A stretch of DNA of 64,000 nucleotides from Paulinella micropora (GCA_009731375.1 BJOX01000206.1:505106-569105); one strand, 5' to 3'; shown: positions 1-31,949, counted from the first letter of the stretch. Program-made: numbers and translations. The notes: a model not told the origin generated them from the letters alone.

Positions 1-175
1 CTAGAGCTGCCTCGAAACCCCACCCATAACAATCTGGTGTCTGCTGGGTCCTGGGCTATCAACCAGCATATGCGGAGTTTAAGATCTTTTACGCGCGCAA
101 CGACCCTCCTCCCCAGCATCTACCACCAAAGGGTTATGAGTTGGCGTCACAGTTTAACGCCTTGAGGCCATTGGG

Positions 176-180
<5 letters not shown>
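1..180. other. Non-repetitive left edge, possible tRNA-related repeat
   Basis: No exon or open frame is convincing here. On the minus strand, next to the AAT tract, there is a stretch resembling a pol III A box (CAGCCCAATGG) in the same position relative to the AAT tract as the A box of the SINEs at 8.5-9.9 kb. No good B box follows, so a second SINE family is only a possibility. Confidence 0.25.

Positions 181-243
<63 letters not shown>
181..243. repeat. (AAT)n microsatellite
   Basis: Uninterrupted AAT trinucleotides. They immediately precede a copy of the SINE 3' end and match the AAT tails of the SINE copies further right, so this is probably a SINE tail. Confidence 0.9.
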
Positions 244-244
<1 letters not shown>

Positions 245-245
<1 letters not shown>

Positions 246-292
246 GTGCTTCTCTGTCAATGGCTGATGCATTTCTGCACATGCGCCTCCAT
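245..292 (-). mobile_element. 3'-end fragment of tRNA-derived SINE
   Basis: These 48 bases match the 3' terminal segment of the four SINE copies at 8.5-9.9 kb and are followed by AAT repeats on both sides. The tRNA-like head and the body are absent, so this is a truncated copy or a remnant within the AAT tail of another copy. Confidence 0.65.
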
Positions 293-299
293 AATAATA

Positions 300-3200
300 A
301 TAATAATAATAATCATAATCCTCATCCCTCATCCCTCATCCCTCATCCCTCATCCCTCCCTCATCCCTCATCCCTCATCCCTCATCCCTCATCCCTCATC
401 CCTCATCCCTCATACTCGTACTCATACTCATACTCATATACTCACATACTCATATACTCATATACTCATATACTCATATACTCATATACTCATATACTCA
501 TATACTCATATACTCATATACTCATATACTCATATACTCATATACTCATTTACTCATATACTCATATACTCATATACTCATATACTCATATACTCATATG
601 CTCATATACTCATATGCTCATATACTCATATGCTCATATACTCATATGCTCATATGCTCACATGCTCATATGCTCACATGCTCATATGCTCACATGCTCA
701 TATACTCACATGCTCATATACTCACAGGCTCATACTCACAGGCTCATACTCACAGGCTCATACTCAAAGGCTCATACTCACAGGCTCATACTCACAGGCT
801 CATATACTCACAGGCTCATACTCACAGGCTCATACTCACAGGCTCATACTCACAGGCTCATACTCACAGGCTCATACTCACAGGTTCATACTCACAGGCT
901 CATACTCACAGGCTCATACTCACAGGCTCATACTCACATGCTCATACTCACATGCTCATACTCACATGCACATACTCACATGCACATACTCACATACTCA
1001 TACTCATATACTCATATACTCATATACTCATATACTCATATACTCATATACTCATATACTCATATACTCATATACTCATTACTCATATACTCATTACTCA
1101 TATACTCATTACTCATTACTCATTACTCATGATTCATTATTCATTACTCATTACTCATTACTCATTACTCATTACTCATTACTCATTACTCATTACTCAT
1201 TACCTCATACTCATACTCATACTCATACTCATACTCATACTCATACTCATACTCATACTCATACTCACATACTCATACTCACATACTCATACTCACATAC
1301 TCATACTCACATACTCATACTCACATACTCATATACTCATATACTCATATACTCATATACTCATATACTCATATACTCATATGCTCATATGCTCATATGC
1401 TCATATACTCATATGCTCATATACTCATATGCTCATACTCATATGCTCATACTCACATGCTCATACTCACATGCTCACTCATACTCACATGCTCACTCAT
1501 ACTCATACTCATACTCATACTCATACTCATACTCATACTCATACTCATACTCATACTCATACTCATACTCATGCTCATGCTCATGCTCATGCTCATGCTC
1601 ATGCTCATGCTCATGCTCATGCTCATGCTCATGCTCATGCTCATGCTCATACTCATACTCATACTCATATACTCATACTCATATACTCATACTCATATAC
1701 TCATACTCATATACTCATACTCATATACTCATACTCATATACTCATACTCATATACTCATACTCATATACTCATATACTCATATACTCATATACTCATAT
1801 ACTCATATACTCATATACTCATATACTCATATACTCATATACTCATATACTCATATACTCATATACTCATATACTCATATACTCATATACTCATATACTC
1901 ATATACTCATATACTCATATACTCATATACTCATATACTCATATACTCATATACTCATATACTCATATACTCATATACTCATATACTCATATACTCATAT
2001 ACTCATATACTCATATACTCATATACTCATATACTCATATACTCATATACTCATATACTCATATACTCATATACTCATATACTCATATACTCATATACTC
2101 ATATACTCATATACTCATATACTCATATACTCATATACTCATATACTCATATACTCATATACTCATATACTCATATACTCATATACTCATATACTCATAT
2201 ACTCATATACTCATATACTCATATACTCATATGCTCATATACTCTTATGCTCATATACTTTTCTGCTCATACTCACATGCTCATACTCACATGTTCATAC
2301 TCACATGCTCATACTCACAGGCTCATACTCATATGCTCATACTCACATGCTCATACGCATATACTCACATGCTCATACTCACATGCTCATACTCACATGC
2401 TCATACTCACATGCTCATACTCACATGCTCATACTCACATGCTCATACTCACATGCTCATACTCACATGCTCATACTCACATGCTCATACTCACATGCTC
2501 ATACTCACATGCTCATACTCACATGCTCATACTCACATGCTCATACTCACATGCTCATACTCACATGCTCATACTCACATGCTCATACTCACATGCTCAT
2601 ACTCACATGCTCATACTCACATGCTCATACTCACATGCTCATACTCACATGCTCATACTCACATGCTCATACTCACATGCTCATACTCACATGCTCATAC
2701 TCACATGCTCATACTCACATGCTCATACTCACATGCTCATACTCACATGCTCATACTCACATGCTCATACTCACATGCTCATACTCACATGCTCATACTC
2801 ACATGCTCATACTCACATGCTCATACTCACATGCTCATACTCACATGCTCATACTCACATGCTCATACTCACATGCTCATACTCACATGCTCATACTCAC
2901 ATGCTCATACTCACATGCTCATACTCACATGCTCATACTCACATGCTCATACTCACATGCTCATACTCACATGCTCATACTCACATGCTCATACTCACAT
3001 GCTCATACTCACATGCTCATACTCACATGCTCATACTCACATGCTCATACTCACATGCTCATACTCACATGCTCATACTCACATGCTCATACTCACATGC
3101 TCATACTCACATGCTCATACTCACATGCTCATACTCACATGCTCATACTCACATGCTCATACTCACATGCTCATACTCACATGCTCATACTCACATGCTC

Positions 3201-5692
3201 ATACTCACATGCTCATACTCACATGCTCATACTCACATGCTCATACTCACATGCTCATACTCACATGCTCATACTCACATGCTCATACTCACATGCTCAT
3301 ACTCACATGCTCATACTCACATGCTCATACTCACATGCTCATACTCACATGCTCATACTCACATGCTCATACTCACATGCTCATACTCACATGCTCATAC
3401 TCACATGCTCATACTCACATGCTCATACTCACATGCTCATACTCACATGCTCATACTCACATGCTCATACTCACATGCTCATACTCACATGCTCATACTC
3501 ACATGCTCATACTCACATGCTCATACTCACATGCTCATACTCACATGCTCATACTCACATGCTCATACTCACATGCTCATACTCACATGCTCATACTCAC
3601 ATGCTCATACTCACATGCTCATACTCACATGCTCATACTCACATGCTCATACTCACATGCTCATACTCACATACTCATACTCACATACTCTTACTCACAT
3701 ACTCATTACTCACATACTCATATACTCATTACTCATTACTCATATACTCATTACTCATTACTCATTACTCATTACTCATTACTCATTACGTCGTACTCAT
3801 ACTCATACTCATACTCATACTCATACTCATACTCATACTCATTTACTCATACTCATTTACTCATACTCATACTCATACTCATTTACTCATACTCATTTAC
3901 TCATACTCATTTACTCATACTCATTTACTCATATACTCATTTACTCATATACTCATATGCTCATATACTCATATGCTCATATACTCATATGCTCATATAC
4001 TCATATGTTCATACTCACATGCTCACACACATGCTCACATTTACATGCTCACTCATACTCATACTCATACTCATACTCATACTCACATGCTCATACTCAT
4101 ACTCATACACTCATACTCATACACTCATACTCATATACTCATATACTCATATACTCATATACTCATACTCATATACTCATACTCATATACTCATACTCAT
4201 ATACTCATATACTCATATACTCATATGCTCATATACTCATATACTCATATACTCATATACTCATATACTTACATACTCATATACTCATATACTCATATAC
4301 TCATATACTCACATGCTCATACTCACATGCTCATACCCACATGCTCATACTCACATGCTCATACTCACATGCTCATACTCACATGCTCATACTCACATAC
4401 TCACATGCTCATACTCACATGCTCATACTCACATGCTCATACTCACATGCTCATACTCATATGCTCATACTCACATGCTCATACTCACATGCTCATACTC
4501 ACATACTCATTACTCACATACTCATTACTCACATACTCATATACTCATTACTCATTACTCATTACTCATTACTCATTACTCATTACTCATTACTCATAAC
4601 TTTATACTCATACTCATACTCATACTCATACTCATACTCATACTCATACTCATACTCATACTCATATACTCATACTCATATACTCATACTCATCATACTC
4701 ATATACTCATATACTCATATACTCATATACTCATATACTCATATACTAATATACTCATATACTCATATACATGCTCATACTCACCTGCTCATACTCACCT
4801 GCTCATACTCACATGCTCATACTCACATGCTCATACTCACATGCTCATACTCACATGCTCATACTCACATGCTCACTAATACTTATACTCATACTCATAC
4901 TCATATACTCATACTCATATACTCATACTCATATACTCATATACTCATATACTCATATACTCATATACTCATATACTCATATACTCATATGCTCATATAC
5001 TCATATACTCATATACTCACATACTCATATACTCATATACTCATATACTCATATGCTCATATGCTCATATGCTCATATGCTCATATGCTCATATGCTCAT
5101 ATGCTCATATGCTCATATGCTCATATACTCATATGCTCATATACTCACATGCTCATATACTCACATGCTCATATACGCTCATGCTCATGTACGCTCATGC
5201 TCATACGCTCATGCTCATACGCTCATGCTCATACTCTCATGCTCATACTCTCATGCTCATACGCTCATGCTCATACTCTCATGCTCATACGCTCATGCTC
5301 ACATGCTCATGCTCACATGCTCATGCTCACATGCTCATTACTCACATGCTCATATACTCACATGCTCATATACTCACATGCTCATTTACTCACATACTCA
5401 CATACTCACATACTCACATACTCACATACTCACATACTCACATGCTCATATGCTCATATACTCATATGCTCATATGCGCATATGCTCATATACTCACATA
5501 CTTACTCACATACTCACATACTCACATACTCACATACTCACATACTCACATACTCACATACTCACATACTCACATACTCACATACTCACATACTCACATA
5601 CTCATATACTCATATACTCATATACTCATATACTCATATACTCATATACTCATATACTCATATACTCATATACTCATATACTCATATACTCA
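300..5692. repeat. CTCAT/CTCAC compound satellite, about 5.4 kb
   Basis: A continuous array of closely related short units (TCATCCC, CATACT, CTCATATA, CTCACAGG, CATTA, CTCATG, CTCACATG). All contain CTCAT or CTCAC and differ by one or two bases, with long homogeneous blocks alternating. It is open in several frames because the units lack stop codons. The resulting poly-(THILIYSY) and poly-(SHAH) translations are repeat artefacts. The block lies downstream of the last exon found for the AAAP gene, so it is either intron or intergenic. Confidence 0.95.
2341..3665. repeat. Homogeneous 14-bp tandem repeat
   Basis: Within the larger array, the 14-base unit ACTCACATGCTCAT is repeated about 90 times with almost no variation. 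Such uniformity over 1.3 kb points to recent expansion, in contrast to the mixed blocks around it. Confidence 0.9.
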
Positions 5693-5757
5693 TATATGAG
5701 GAAGAGTATATGAGTATATGAGTATATGAGTATATGAGTATATGCGTATATGAGTAT
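5693..5757. repeat. Strand-switched repeat segment
   Basis: For about 60 bases the array changes from ACTCATAT to its reverse complement ATATGAGT (GAGTATAT units), then returns to the original strand. The flanks are therefore inverted repeats able to form a hairpin. Confidence 0.85.
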
Positions 5758-6810
5758 ACTCATATACTCATATACTCACATATACTCACATATACTCACA
5801 TATACTCACATATACACATATACTCACACATACTCACATATACTCACATATACTCACATATACTCACATATACTCACATATACTCACACATACTCACACA
5901 TACTCACACATACTCACACATACTCACACATACTCACACATACTCACACATACTCACACATACTCACACATACTCACACATACTCACACATACTCACACA
6001 TACTCATACATACTCATATACTCATATACTCATATACTCATATATACTCACATATACTCACATATACTCACAAAAACTCACATATACTCACATATACTCA
6101 CATATACTCACATATACTCACATATACTCACATATACTCACATATACTTACATATACTCACATATATGAGTATATATACTCACACATACTCACACATACT
6201 CACACATACTCACACATACTCACACATACTCACATATACTCACACATACTCACATATACTCACATATACTCACATATACTCACATATACACATATACTCA
6301 TATACTCATATATTCATATACTCATATACTCATATACTCATATACTCATATACTCATATACTCTTATACTCTTATACTCATATACTCATATCACATATAC
6401 TCATACCACATATACTCACACATACTCACACATACTCACACATACTCACACATACTCACACATACTCACACATACTCATATACTCATATACTCATATACT
6501 CACATATACTCACATATACTCACATATACTCACATATACTCACATATACTCATATATACTCATATATACTCATATATACTCAAATACACTCAAATATACT
6601 CATATATACTCACATATACTCATATACTCACATATACTCACATATACTCACATATACTCACATATACTCATATATACTCACATATACTCATATATACTCA
6701 TATATACTCATATACTCATATACTCATATACTCATATACTCATATACTCATATACTCATATACATATACTCATACACTTATATACTCATATACTCGTTAC
6801 TCGTTACTCG
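5758..6810. repeat. ATACTCAC/ATACTCAT satellite continuation
   Basis: Nine- and ten-base variants of the same family (CATATACTCA, CACATACTCA), with another very short strand switch near 6166-6174. No gene is visible. Confidence 0.9.
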
Positions 6811-8157
6811 TTACTCGTTACTCGTTGCTCGTTGCTCATTGCTCATTGCTAATTGCTAATTGCTAATTGCTCATTGCTTATTGCTCATTGCTCATTGCTC
6901 AGAGTCACAGTCACAGTCACAGTCACAGTCACACAGTCGCACAGTCGCACAGTCGCACAGTCACACAGTCACACAGTCAGTCACACAGTCACACAGTCAC
7001 ACAGTCACACAGTCACACAGTCACACAGTCACACAGTCACATAGTCACATAGTCACAGTCACAGTCACAGTCATAGTCATAGTCATAGTCATAGTCATAG
7101 TCATAGTCATAGTCATAGTCATAGTCATAGTCATAGTCATAGTCATAGTCATAGTCATACTCATAATCATAGTCATAGTCATAGTCATAATCATAGTCAT
7201 AGTCATAGTCATAGTCATAGTCATAGTCATAGTCATAGTCATAGTCATAGTCATAGTCATAGTCATAGTCATAGTCATAGTCATAGTCATGAGCACATGA
7301 GCATAAGCTCATACTCATAGTCATAGTCGTAGTCATAATCATAATCATAGTCATAGTCATAGTCATAGTCATAGTCATAGTCATAGTCATGAGCATGAGC
7401 ATGAGCATGAGCATAAGCATGAGCATAAGCATGAGCATAAGCATGAGCATAAGCATGATCATGATCATGCTCATGCTCATGCTCATGCTCATGCTCATGC
7501 TCATGCTCATGCTCACGCTCATGCTCACGCTCATGCTCACGCTCATGCTCACGCTCATGCTCACGCTCATGCTCACGCTCATGCTCATGCTCATGCGCAT
7601 GAGCATGAGCATGAGCAAGAGCATGAGCATAAGCATGAGCATGAGCATAAGCATAAACATAAGCATAAACATAAGCATAAGCATAAGCACAAGCATAAGC
7701 ATAAGCTTAAGCATAAGCATAAGCATAAGCATGATCATGATCATCATCATGATCATCATCATGATCATCATCATGATCATCATGATCATGATCATGATCA
7801 TGATCATGATCATGATCATCATCATGATCATCATCATGATCATCATCATGATCATCATGATCATCATCATGATCATCATCATGATCATCATCATGATCAT
7901 CATCATGATCATCATCATGATCATCATCATGATCATCATCATGATCATCATCATGATCATCATCATCATCATCATGATCATCATCATGATCATCATCATA
8001 ATCATCATCATAATCATCATAATCATCATAATCATCATCATAATCATAATCATAATCATAATCATAATCATAATCATAATCATAATCATAATCATAATCA
8101 TAATCATAAGAATAAGAATAAGAATAAGAATAAGAATAAGAATAAGAATAAGAATAA

Positions 8158-8205
<48 letters not shown>

Positions 8206-8474
8206 GAAGAAGAAGAGAAGAAGAAGAAGAAGAAGAAGAAGAAGAAGAAGAAGAAGAGCAAGAATAGTAAGAATAGTAAGAATAGTAAGAATAGTAAGAA
8301 TAGTAAGAATAATGAGAACAATGAGAATAATGAGAATAATGAGAATAATGAGAATAATTAGAATAAACAATTAGAATAATAAGAATAATACGAATAATAA
8401 GAATAAGAAGAATAAGAATAATAAGAATAATAAGAATAATAAGAATAATAAGAAAAATAAATAATATTAATAAT
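6790..8474. repeat. Graded series of microsatellites
   Basis: A succession of arrays whose units change stepwise: GTTACTC, GCTCATT, CAGTCACA, CATAGT, GAGCAT, GCTCAC, AAGCAT, GATCATCATCAT, AATCAT, AATAAG, AAT, GAA, GAATAGTAA and GAATAAT. It ends directly at the first SINE. Long open frames of poly-M/I, poly-D/Y or poly-L are artefacts. Confidence 0.9.
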
Positions 8475-8706
8475 AGTGCTTCTCTGTCAATGGCTGATGC
8501 AAATCTGCACATGCGCCTCCATCGTCTCACCCGTGAGGGGAGTACGAAGAATTGACGATAGGCTCTAATGACACCCCCGCACGGGAAGTTCCAACACTTC
8601 CAGACGGGCCGGTATGTTCCATGAAAATACTGGTGGCACCGACGGGAATCGAACTGGCGACAGGGCCCAGATGGTAGAACTTGACCACTGGGCTATCACC
8701 GTGTCC
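8475..8706 (-). mobile_element. tRNA-derived SINE, copy 1
   Basis: Read on the minus strand, the element starts with GGACACGGTGATAGCCCAG, which contains a pol III A box (TAGCCCAGTGG, 8683-8698). It then has a B box (GTTCGATTCCC, 8644-8657) at tRNA-like spacing and a stretch ending in TGCCACCA, like a mature tRNA 3' end. A body of about 150 bases follows, then a 3' end that runs into (TTA)n. This is the head-body-tail plan of tRNA-derived SINEs. The family is not one I can name. The tail reaches into the GAATAAT microsatellite. Confidence 0.85.
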
Positions 8707-8734
8707 AAATAATAATAATAATAATAATAATAAT

Positions 8735-9260
8735 AGTGCCTCTCTGTCAATGGCTGATGCATTTCTGCACATGCGCCTCCATCGTCTCACCCGTGAGGGG
8801 AGTACGAAGAATTGACGATAAGCNNNNNNNNNNNNNNNNNNNNNNNNNNNNNNNNNNNNNNNNNNNNNNNNNNNNNNNNNNNNNNNNNNNNNNNNNNNNN
8901 NNNNNNNNNNNNNNNNNNNNNNNNNNNNNNNNNNNNNNNNNNNNNNNNNNNNNNNNNNNNNNNNNNNNNNNNNNNNNNNNNNNNNNNNNNNNNNNNNNNN
9001 NNNNNNNNNNNNNNNNNNNNNNNNNNNNNNNNNNNNNNNNNNNNNNNNNNNNNNNNNNNNNNNNNNNNNNNNNNNNNNNNNNNNNNNNNNNNNNNNNNNN
9101 NNNNNNNNNNNNNNNNNNNNNNNNNNNNNNNNNNNNNGTTCAATGAAATTACTGGTCCAAACGGACCGGTATGTTCAATGAAAATACTGGTGGCACCGAC
9201 GGAATCGAACTGGCGACAGGGCCCAGATGGTAGAACTTGACCACTGGGCTATCACGGTGT
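8735..9260 (-). mobile_element. tRNA-derived SINE, copy 2 (interrupted by gap)
   Basis: Same orientation as copy 1 and separated from it by an AAT tract. The 3' half (8735-8823) and the tRNA-like head (9138-9260) are present, with 314 N between them. The flank of the gap repeats the TGTTCAATGAAAATACTGG motif, so the unresolved middle may contain extra copies of this segment. Confidence 0.8.
8824..9137. other. Assembly gap, 314 N
   Basis: Unsequenced. It lies within a SINE copy in a tandem SINE cluster, so collapse of near-identical copies is the likely cause. Confidence 0.95.
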
Positions 9261-9282
9261 CAATAATAATAATAATAATAAT

Positions 9283-9514
9283 AGTGCTTCTCTGTCAATG
9301 GCTGATGCATTTCTGCATATGCGCCTCCATCGTCTCACCCGTGAGGGGAGTACGAAGAATTGACGATAAGCTCTAATGACACCCCCGCAAGGGCAGTTCC
9401 AACACTTCCAGACGGACCGGTATGTTCAATGAAAATACTGGTGGCACCGACGGGAATCGAACTGGCGACAGGGCCCAGATGGTAGAACTTGACCACTGGG
9501 CTATCGCGGTGTCC
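9283..9514 (-). mobile_element. tRNA-derived SINE, copy 3
   Basis: Full-length copy with both pol III boxes and the same 3' end, about 232 bases, flanked on both sides by AAT repeats. Differences from copy 1 are scattered single bases. Confidence 0.85.
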
Positions 9515-9543
9515 ATAATAATAATAATAATAACAATAATAAC

Positions 9544-9594
<51 letters not shown>

Positions 9595-9595
<1 letters not shown>

Positions 9596-9863
9596 GTGCT
9601 TCTCTGTCAATGGCTGATGCAAATCTGCACATGCGCCTCCATCGTCTCACCCGTGAGGGGAGTACGAAGAATTGACGATAAGCTCTAATGACACCCCCGC
9701 AAGGGCAGTTCCAACACTTCCAGACGGGCCGGTATGTTCAATGAAAATACTGGTCCAGAAATAGACCGGTATGTTCAATGAAAATACTGGTGGCACCGAC
9801 GGGAATCGAACTGGCGACAGGGCCCAGATGGTAGAACTTGACCACTGGGCTATCACGGTGTCC
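9595..9863 (-). mobile_element. tRNA-derived SINE, copy 4, with internal duplication
   Basis: Same element, about 37 bases longer. The segment ending in ATGTTCAATGAAAATACTGG occurs twice (near 9733-9753 and 9770-9790). The same doubling is visible at the right edge of the gap in copy 2, so copies 2 and 4 may form a subfamily. Confidence 0.85.
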
Positions 9864-9931
<68 letters not shown>

Positions 9932-10107
9932 GAAATAAAGAAATAAAGAAATAAAGAAATAAAGAAATAAAGAAGTAAAGAAGTAAAGAAGTAAAGAAGT
10001 AAAGGAGTAAAGGAGTAAAGGAGTAAAGAAGTAAAGAAGTAAAGAAGTAAAGAAGTAAAGAAGTAAAGAAGTAAAGAAGTAAAGAAGTAAAGAAGTAAGT
10101 AAGTAAG

Positions 10108-10154
<47 letters not shown>

Positions 10155-10208
10155 AATAAATAAATAAGTAAATAAGTAAGTAAGTAAGTAAGTAAGTAAA
10201 TAAACAAG

Positions 10209-10295
<87 letters not shown>

Positions 10296-10358
10296 ATTAA
10301 TTAATAAATTAAATTAAATCAATAAATCAATAAATAAATAAATAAATAAATAAATAAG

Positions 10359-10417
<59 letters not shown>

Positions 10418-10469
10418 CTAAATAAATAATAAATAAATAAATAAATAAACAAACAAACAAACAAACAAA

Positions 10470-10563
<94 letters not shown>
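9864..10563. repeat. AAT, AAGAAATA/AAGAAGTA and AAAT arrays
   Basis: Three successive A-rich arrays: AAT to about 9928, then eight-base AAGAAATA/AAGAAGTA units, then AAAT tetranucleotides with rare variants. No gene is visible. Confidence 0.9.
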
Positions 10564-10565
<2 letters not shown>

Positions 10566-10671
10566 ACGTGACCCCGACAGACTACAGAAGAAGTAGCAGC
10601 AAAAGCAGCAGCAGAATAGCAACAACATCAGCTATGGAACAACAAAATTCAACAGGCAAAAAGCAAACGAC

Positions 10672-29587
<18,916 letters not shown>

Positions 29588-29846
29588 TATGTGCTTCTGG
29601 GACTCGTCGAACGTGGTGCCCAAACCCTGCCAGAGGGAATTAAATCTGTACTGCGCAAAAAAAAGCGAAATGTGCCATTGCAGGCGTCCGTATTTTGCGG
29701 TACAACGAAACGTTTTTTAGGGCTGTGAACGTTTTTTATGGGTCACACCCAGGAAAAGGGCCGGGCCGGGGGGTGTAACATAACTTGGACCTAGTAGACG
29801 TACTGCTTCATTTACCCTCCGGATGAATAAAATATTATTTTTGTAA
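29588..29846. other. Junction between host gene and GC-rich block
   Basis: About 260 bases lie between the first transporter exon found and the 3' end of the first GC-rich gene. Composition changes here, with a GC-only stretch at about 29,759-29,775 and AT-rich sequence at 29,826-29,850. No direct or inverted repeat that would mark an insertion end was recognised. It may contain the 5' leader of the transporter. Confidence 0.4.
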
Positions 29847-30779
29847 TTAATAAAAACAGACCCATGTTAACACGACGAAAATATTACATATGTTACTAGT
29901 TTCAACTCGAGCTCGTGCGCATGCAGGAAAAAAATTAAAACGTGCAGCTGACAACAAACACTTGGACCGGACCTGCCAACGTACTGTCCACCTCTTTTCG
30001 GTCGCTAGTAGATTCAGACAAGCTGACAGGGAGCTGTCGTCCCCTGCAGCAACGTTCTTGTTCCCCTCTCCTTGCTCTACTACGTCGTCCTCCAGTGCAG
30101 GGGGGTCCGTGAGGCTGCTGGAGTGCTCCACGTCGACGGGCGGTGCCGTCGGGGACTGCTCTGTGCCAGTGAGCAAAGCAGTGAAGCTGCTGCTGCTGGA
30201 CTCCTCCGTAGCGACTCGTTCTGCCGGCTTAGTCTGTAGGTACACATAAACTTGCGCGGGCACGGCAGTCCCGACCTCATGTCGGACCTGCTGAATGGCT
30301 GCGGCCATGCAGCTGAGCTGCCACTCCTGATCGAGCAGCCCGAGCCAGGTGAAAAAGACATGCAGATTCATGGGCTCCGTCAGCGACCACACACTGCTAG
30401 CACAGCTCTGCAAAGCGCACCGGAGCGTGGCTTCGTACAGCTCGATATATCGCTGCCGGTACTGTTGTCCGGCGCCGGGAGGGTGCACAATACTTGGTCT
30501 ACCAAATGTCCGTTACCCTCGCAGTGCTCACGGATAGTCAGCTGCTCGGGCTGGGACGAGGTTCCAGGTGTATGCATAAACGGGACCTCAGCGTTGGTGA
30601 CGTGCAGTATGCCGCCCGGAAGCACCTGGCGCAGAGGGCGATAGAACCTGTAATACAAGGCAGCGGGCGCTGCCAGCACTGATTCCAGTTCCTGCACTCA
30701 CTCGTTCTTATCTGTGGTGGCTCTCTGTAGCGCGGCTGTTTCTGCGTCTTGCTGCCAACAAACTTGGAACACTCCTCGG
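29847..30779 (-). pseudogene. Broken downstream coding segment
   Basis: Two coding-like frames follow the ADP-ribosylglycohydrolase-like frame on the same strand. One (to 30,380) has an in-frame TGA near 30,690. The other is 30,488-29,847 and has 213 codons ending just before AT-rich DNA. Frame changes are needed near 30,785 and 30,490. The last part contains helices rich in Trp, Leu and Cys, then a Ser/Glu-rich tail. It is either the decayed C-terminal half of the preceding gene or a separate unknown gene. Confidence 0.45.
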
Positions 30780-31949
30780 TTACACTTGGTGTACATGGTC
30801 CCATTCACGTACTTTCAGTTGCTGGGTGGTGGTCGGGGTCCGCGGTTGCAGTTCCTGCAGAGATCGCACGGTGCAGCTGCCTGCGATCAGGCTGCGCTCT
30901 GGGAACTGTAGCACTTGGACCGCCCCCTCGCGCAAGTGTACAGTTGACAGGGAGACTGGCGGCGATCCTCCCAAGAGCTTGCTGTACCATTGTGCGCAGG
31001 GCACTTCGCGTGGCAAGTTGATTAACCTAGCACGCTCGACACATTTCAAGTACTGGAGTTGCGGCCAAGGCAGGCCCGCGTCGGGCGGGGCGCAGGCATA
31101 AACCACCGTGATCCAAACCGACTGGACCCTCAAGTACAACGCTCCGGCCAGTTGTCCAACCAGCACAGCCTCCTTCGCCAGCCTAGGCTCGCGCTCTACA
31201 CAGGGCAGGAGCGCTGTTTCAAACCTGCGCACGTGCAAGAACCCAGCCAGCCAGACGACGTGCAAGGCGTACTTGATGGCTGCCAGAGGTTTCGTTGGGG
31301 CTTGCTTGAGATTCTCGCCATAAGTGGCTGATTGCCAGCTCACCTCCCGTTGCTGACGCATGTCGTTCGCGAGGCTGTCGGGGTCAAACAGGGCGGCCAC
31401 GTCGCCGTGTAAGGCTACTTGCATGCCGGGGGCCCTGCATTCTGCTAAGCCCGCATTGAGTTGCTCCACAAAGCCCCTGCACATCCGGCGCAGGTTGCGG
31501 TCGTTTGTGTCCGGTGGCGTCCGCATCGTGTGCCAAAGCAGAAAGGCCCAGGCCATAGCGCAATGTGCTGTCCGGTTACTGTCGCTTAAGGCACGGCTCT
31601 GTGCATAAGCGCCCTCTAGGCATTGCACCGCCCGTGGACACAAGGACCAGGCCGCCACGGAGATGAGGATGGCCTTGTCCATGCCGGCATGCGGGTTCGT
31701 CGTGTGTGCTGTGTGGTCTGGTTGAGGTGCGCGGGCTAGTAATTTCTCGCGCAATCCCTGCATGCTCAGCGTGCCCATTTCCAGCCTAGGGCTACCGTAA
31801 GCAGCTAGGTACTGGGCTACTGCCAAGAACATGCTGATTTCATTCGACCAGGCACCAAGATGCTTCGCGTGTTTGTCTGTCCCTGTTAGGCCCAACGCGC
31901 TGCCCACGAGGGAGCCGAGCCACATCCCCTGCGAAAACAGGTCCTCCAT
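30780..31949 (-). CDS. ADP-ribosylglycohydrolase-like protein
   Basis: About 389 residues from the ATG at 31,949; the frame is open further to 32,039, but that part has no good start. The N-terminus WLGSLVGSALGLTGTDKHAK resembles the GxxxGxAxGD entry helix of ADP-ribosylglycohydrolases. It is followed by WSNEISMFLAVAQYL, where the family has the metal-binding T-D-D-T, and by a C-terminal LVGQLAGALYLRVQSVW like the family's AxxxGxxxGAxYG. The family removes ADP-ribose from proteins or nucleotides using Mg-binding Asp residues. Here T-D-D-T and the late D-x-D-T are not visible, so catalysis is doubtful. The assignment rests on fold-pattern reading, not on a search. The open frame stops at 30,780, but similar coding style continues downstream in other frames. 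Confidence 0.5.
   Translation of the reverse strand: MEDLFSQGMWLGSLVGSALGLTGTDKHAKHLGAWSNEISMFLAVAQYLAAYGSPRLEMGTLSMQGLREKLLARAPQPDHTAHTTNPHAGMDKAILISVAAWSLCPRAVQCLEGAYAQSRALSDSNRTAHCAMAWAFLLWHTMRTPPDTNDRNLRRMCRGFVEQLNAGLAECRAPGMQVALHGDVAALFDPDSLANDMRQQREVSWQSATYGENLKQAPTKPLAAIKYALHVVWLAGFLHVRRFETALLPCVEREPRLAKEAVLVGQLAGALYLRVQSVWITVVYACAPPDAGLPWPQLQYLKCVERARLINLPREVPCAQWYSKLLGGSPPVSLSTVHLREGAVQVLQFPERSLIAGSCTVRSLQELQPRTPTTTQQLKVREWDHVHQV

Noticed and set aside
246-5699. 1,817-codon open frame, and others of 290-1,333 codons in the same region
   Set aside because: They consist only of translated CTCATA/CTCACATG units. They are open because the unit lacks stops.
7037-8530. Long minus-strand frames of poly-M/I, poly-D/Y and poly-L
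   Set aside because: Translated microsatellites with no unique sequence.
8644-8706. Functional tRNA gene
   Set aside because: The A and B boxes and CCA are present, but the cloverleaf is imperfect and the unit recurs with a body and an AAT tail, so it is a SINE.
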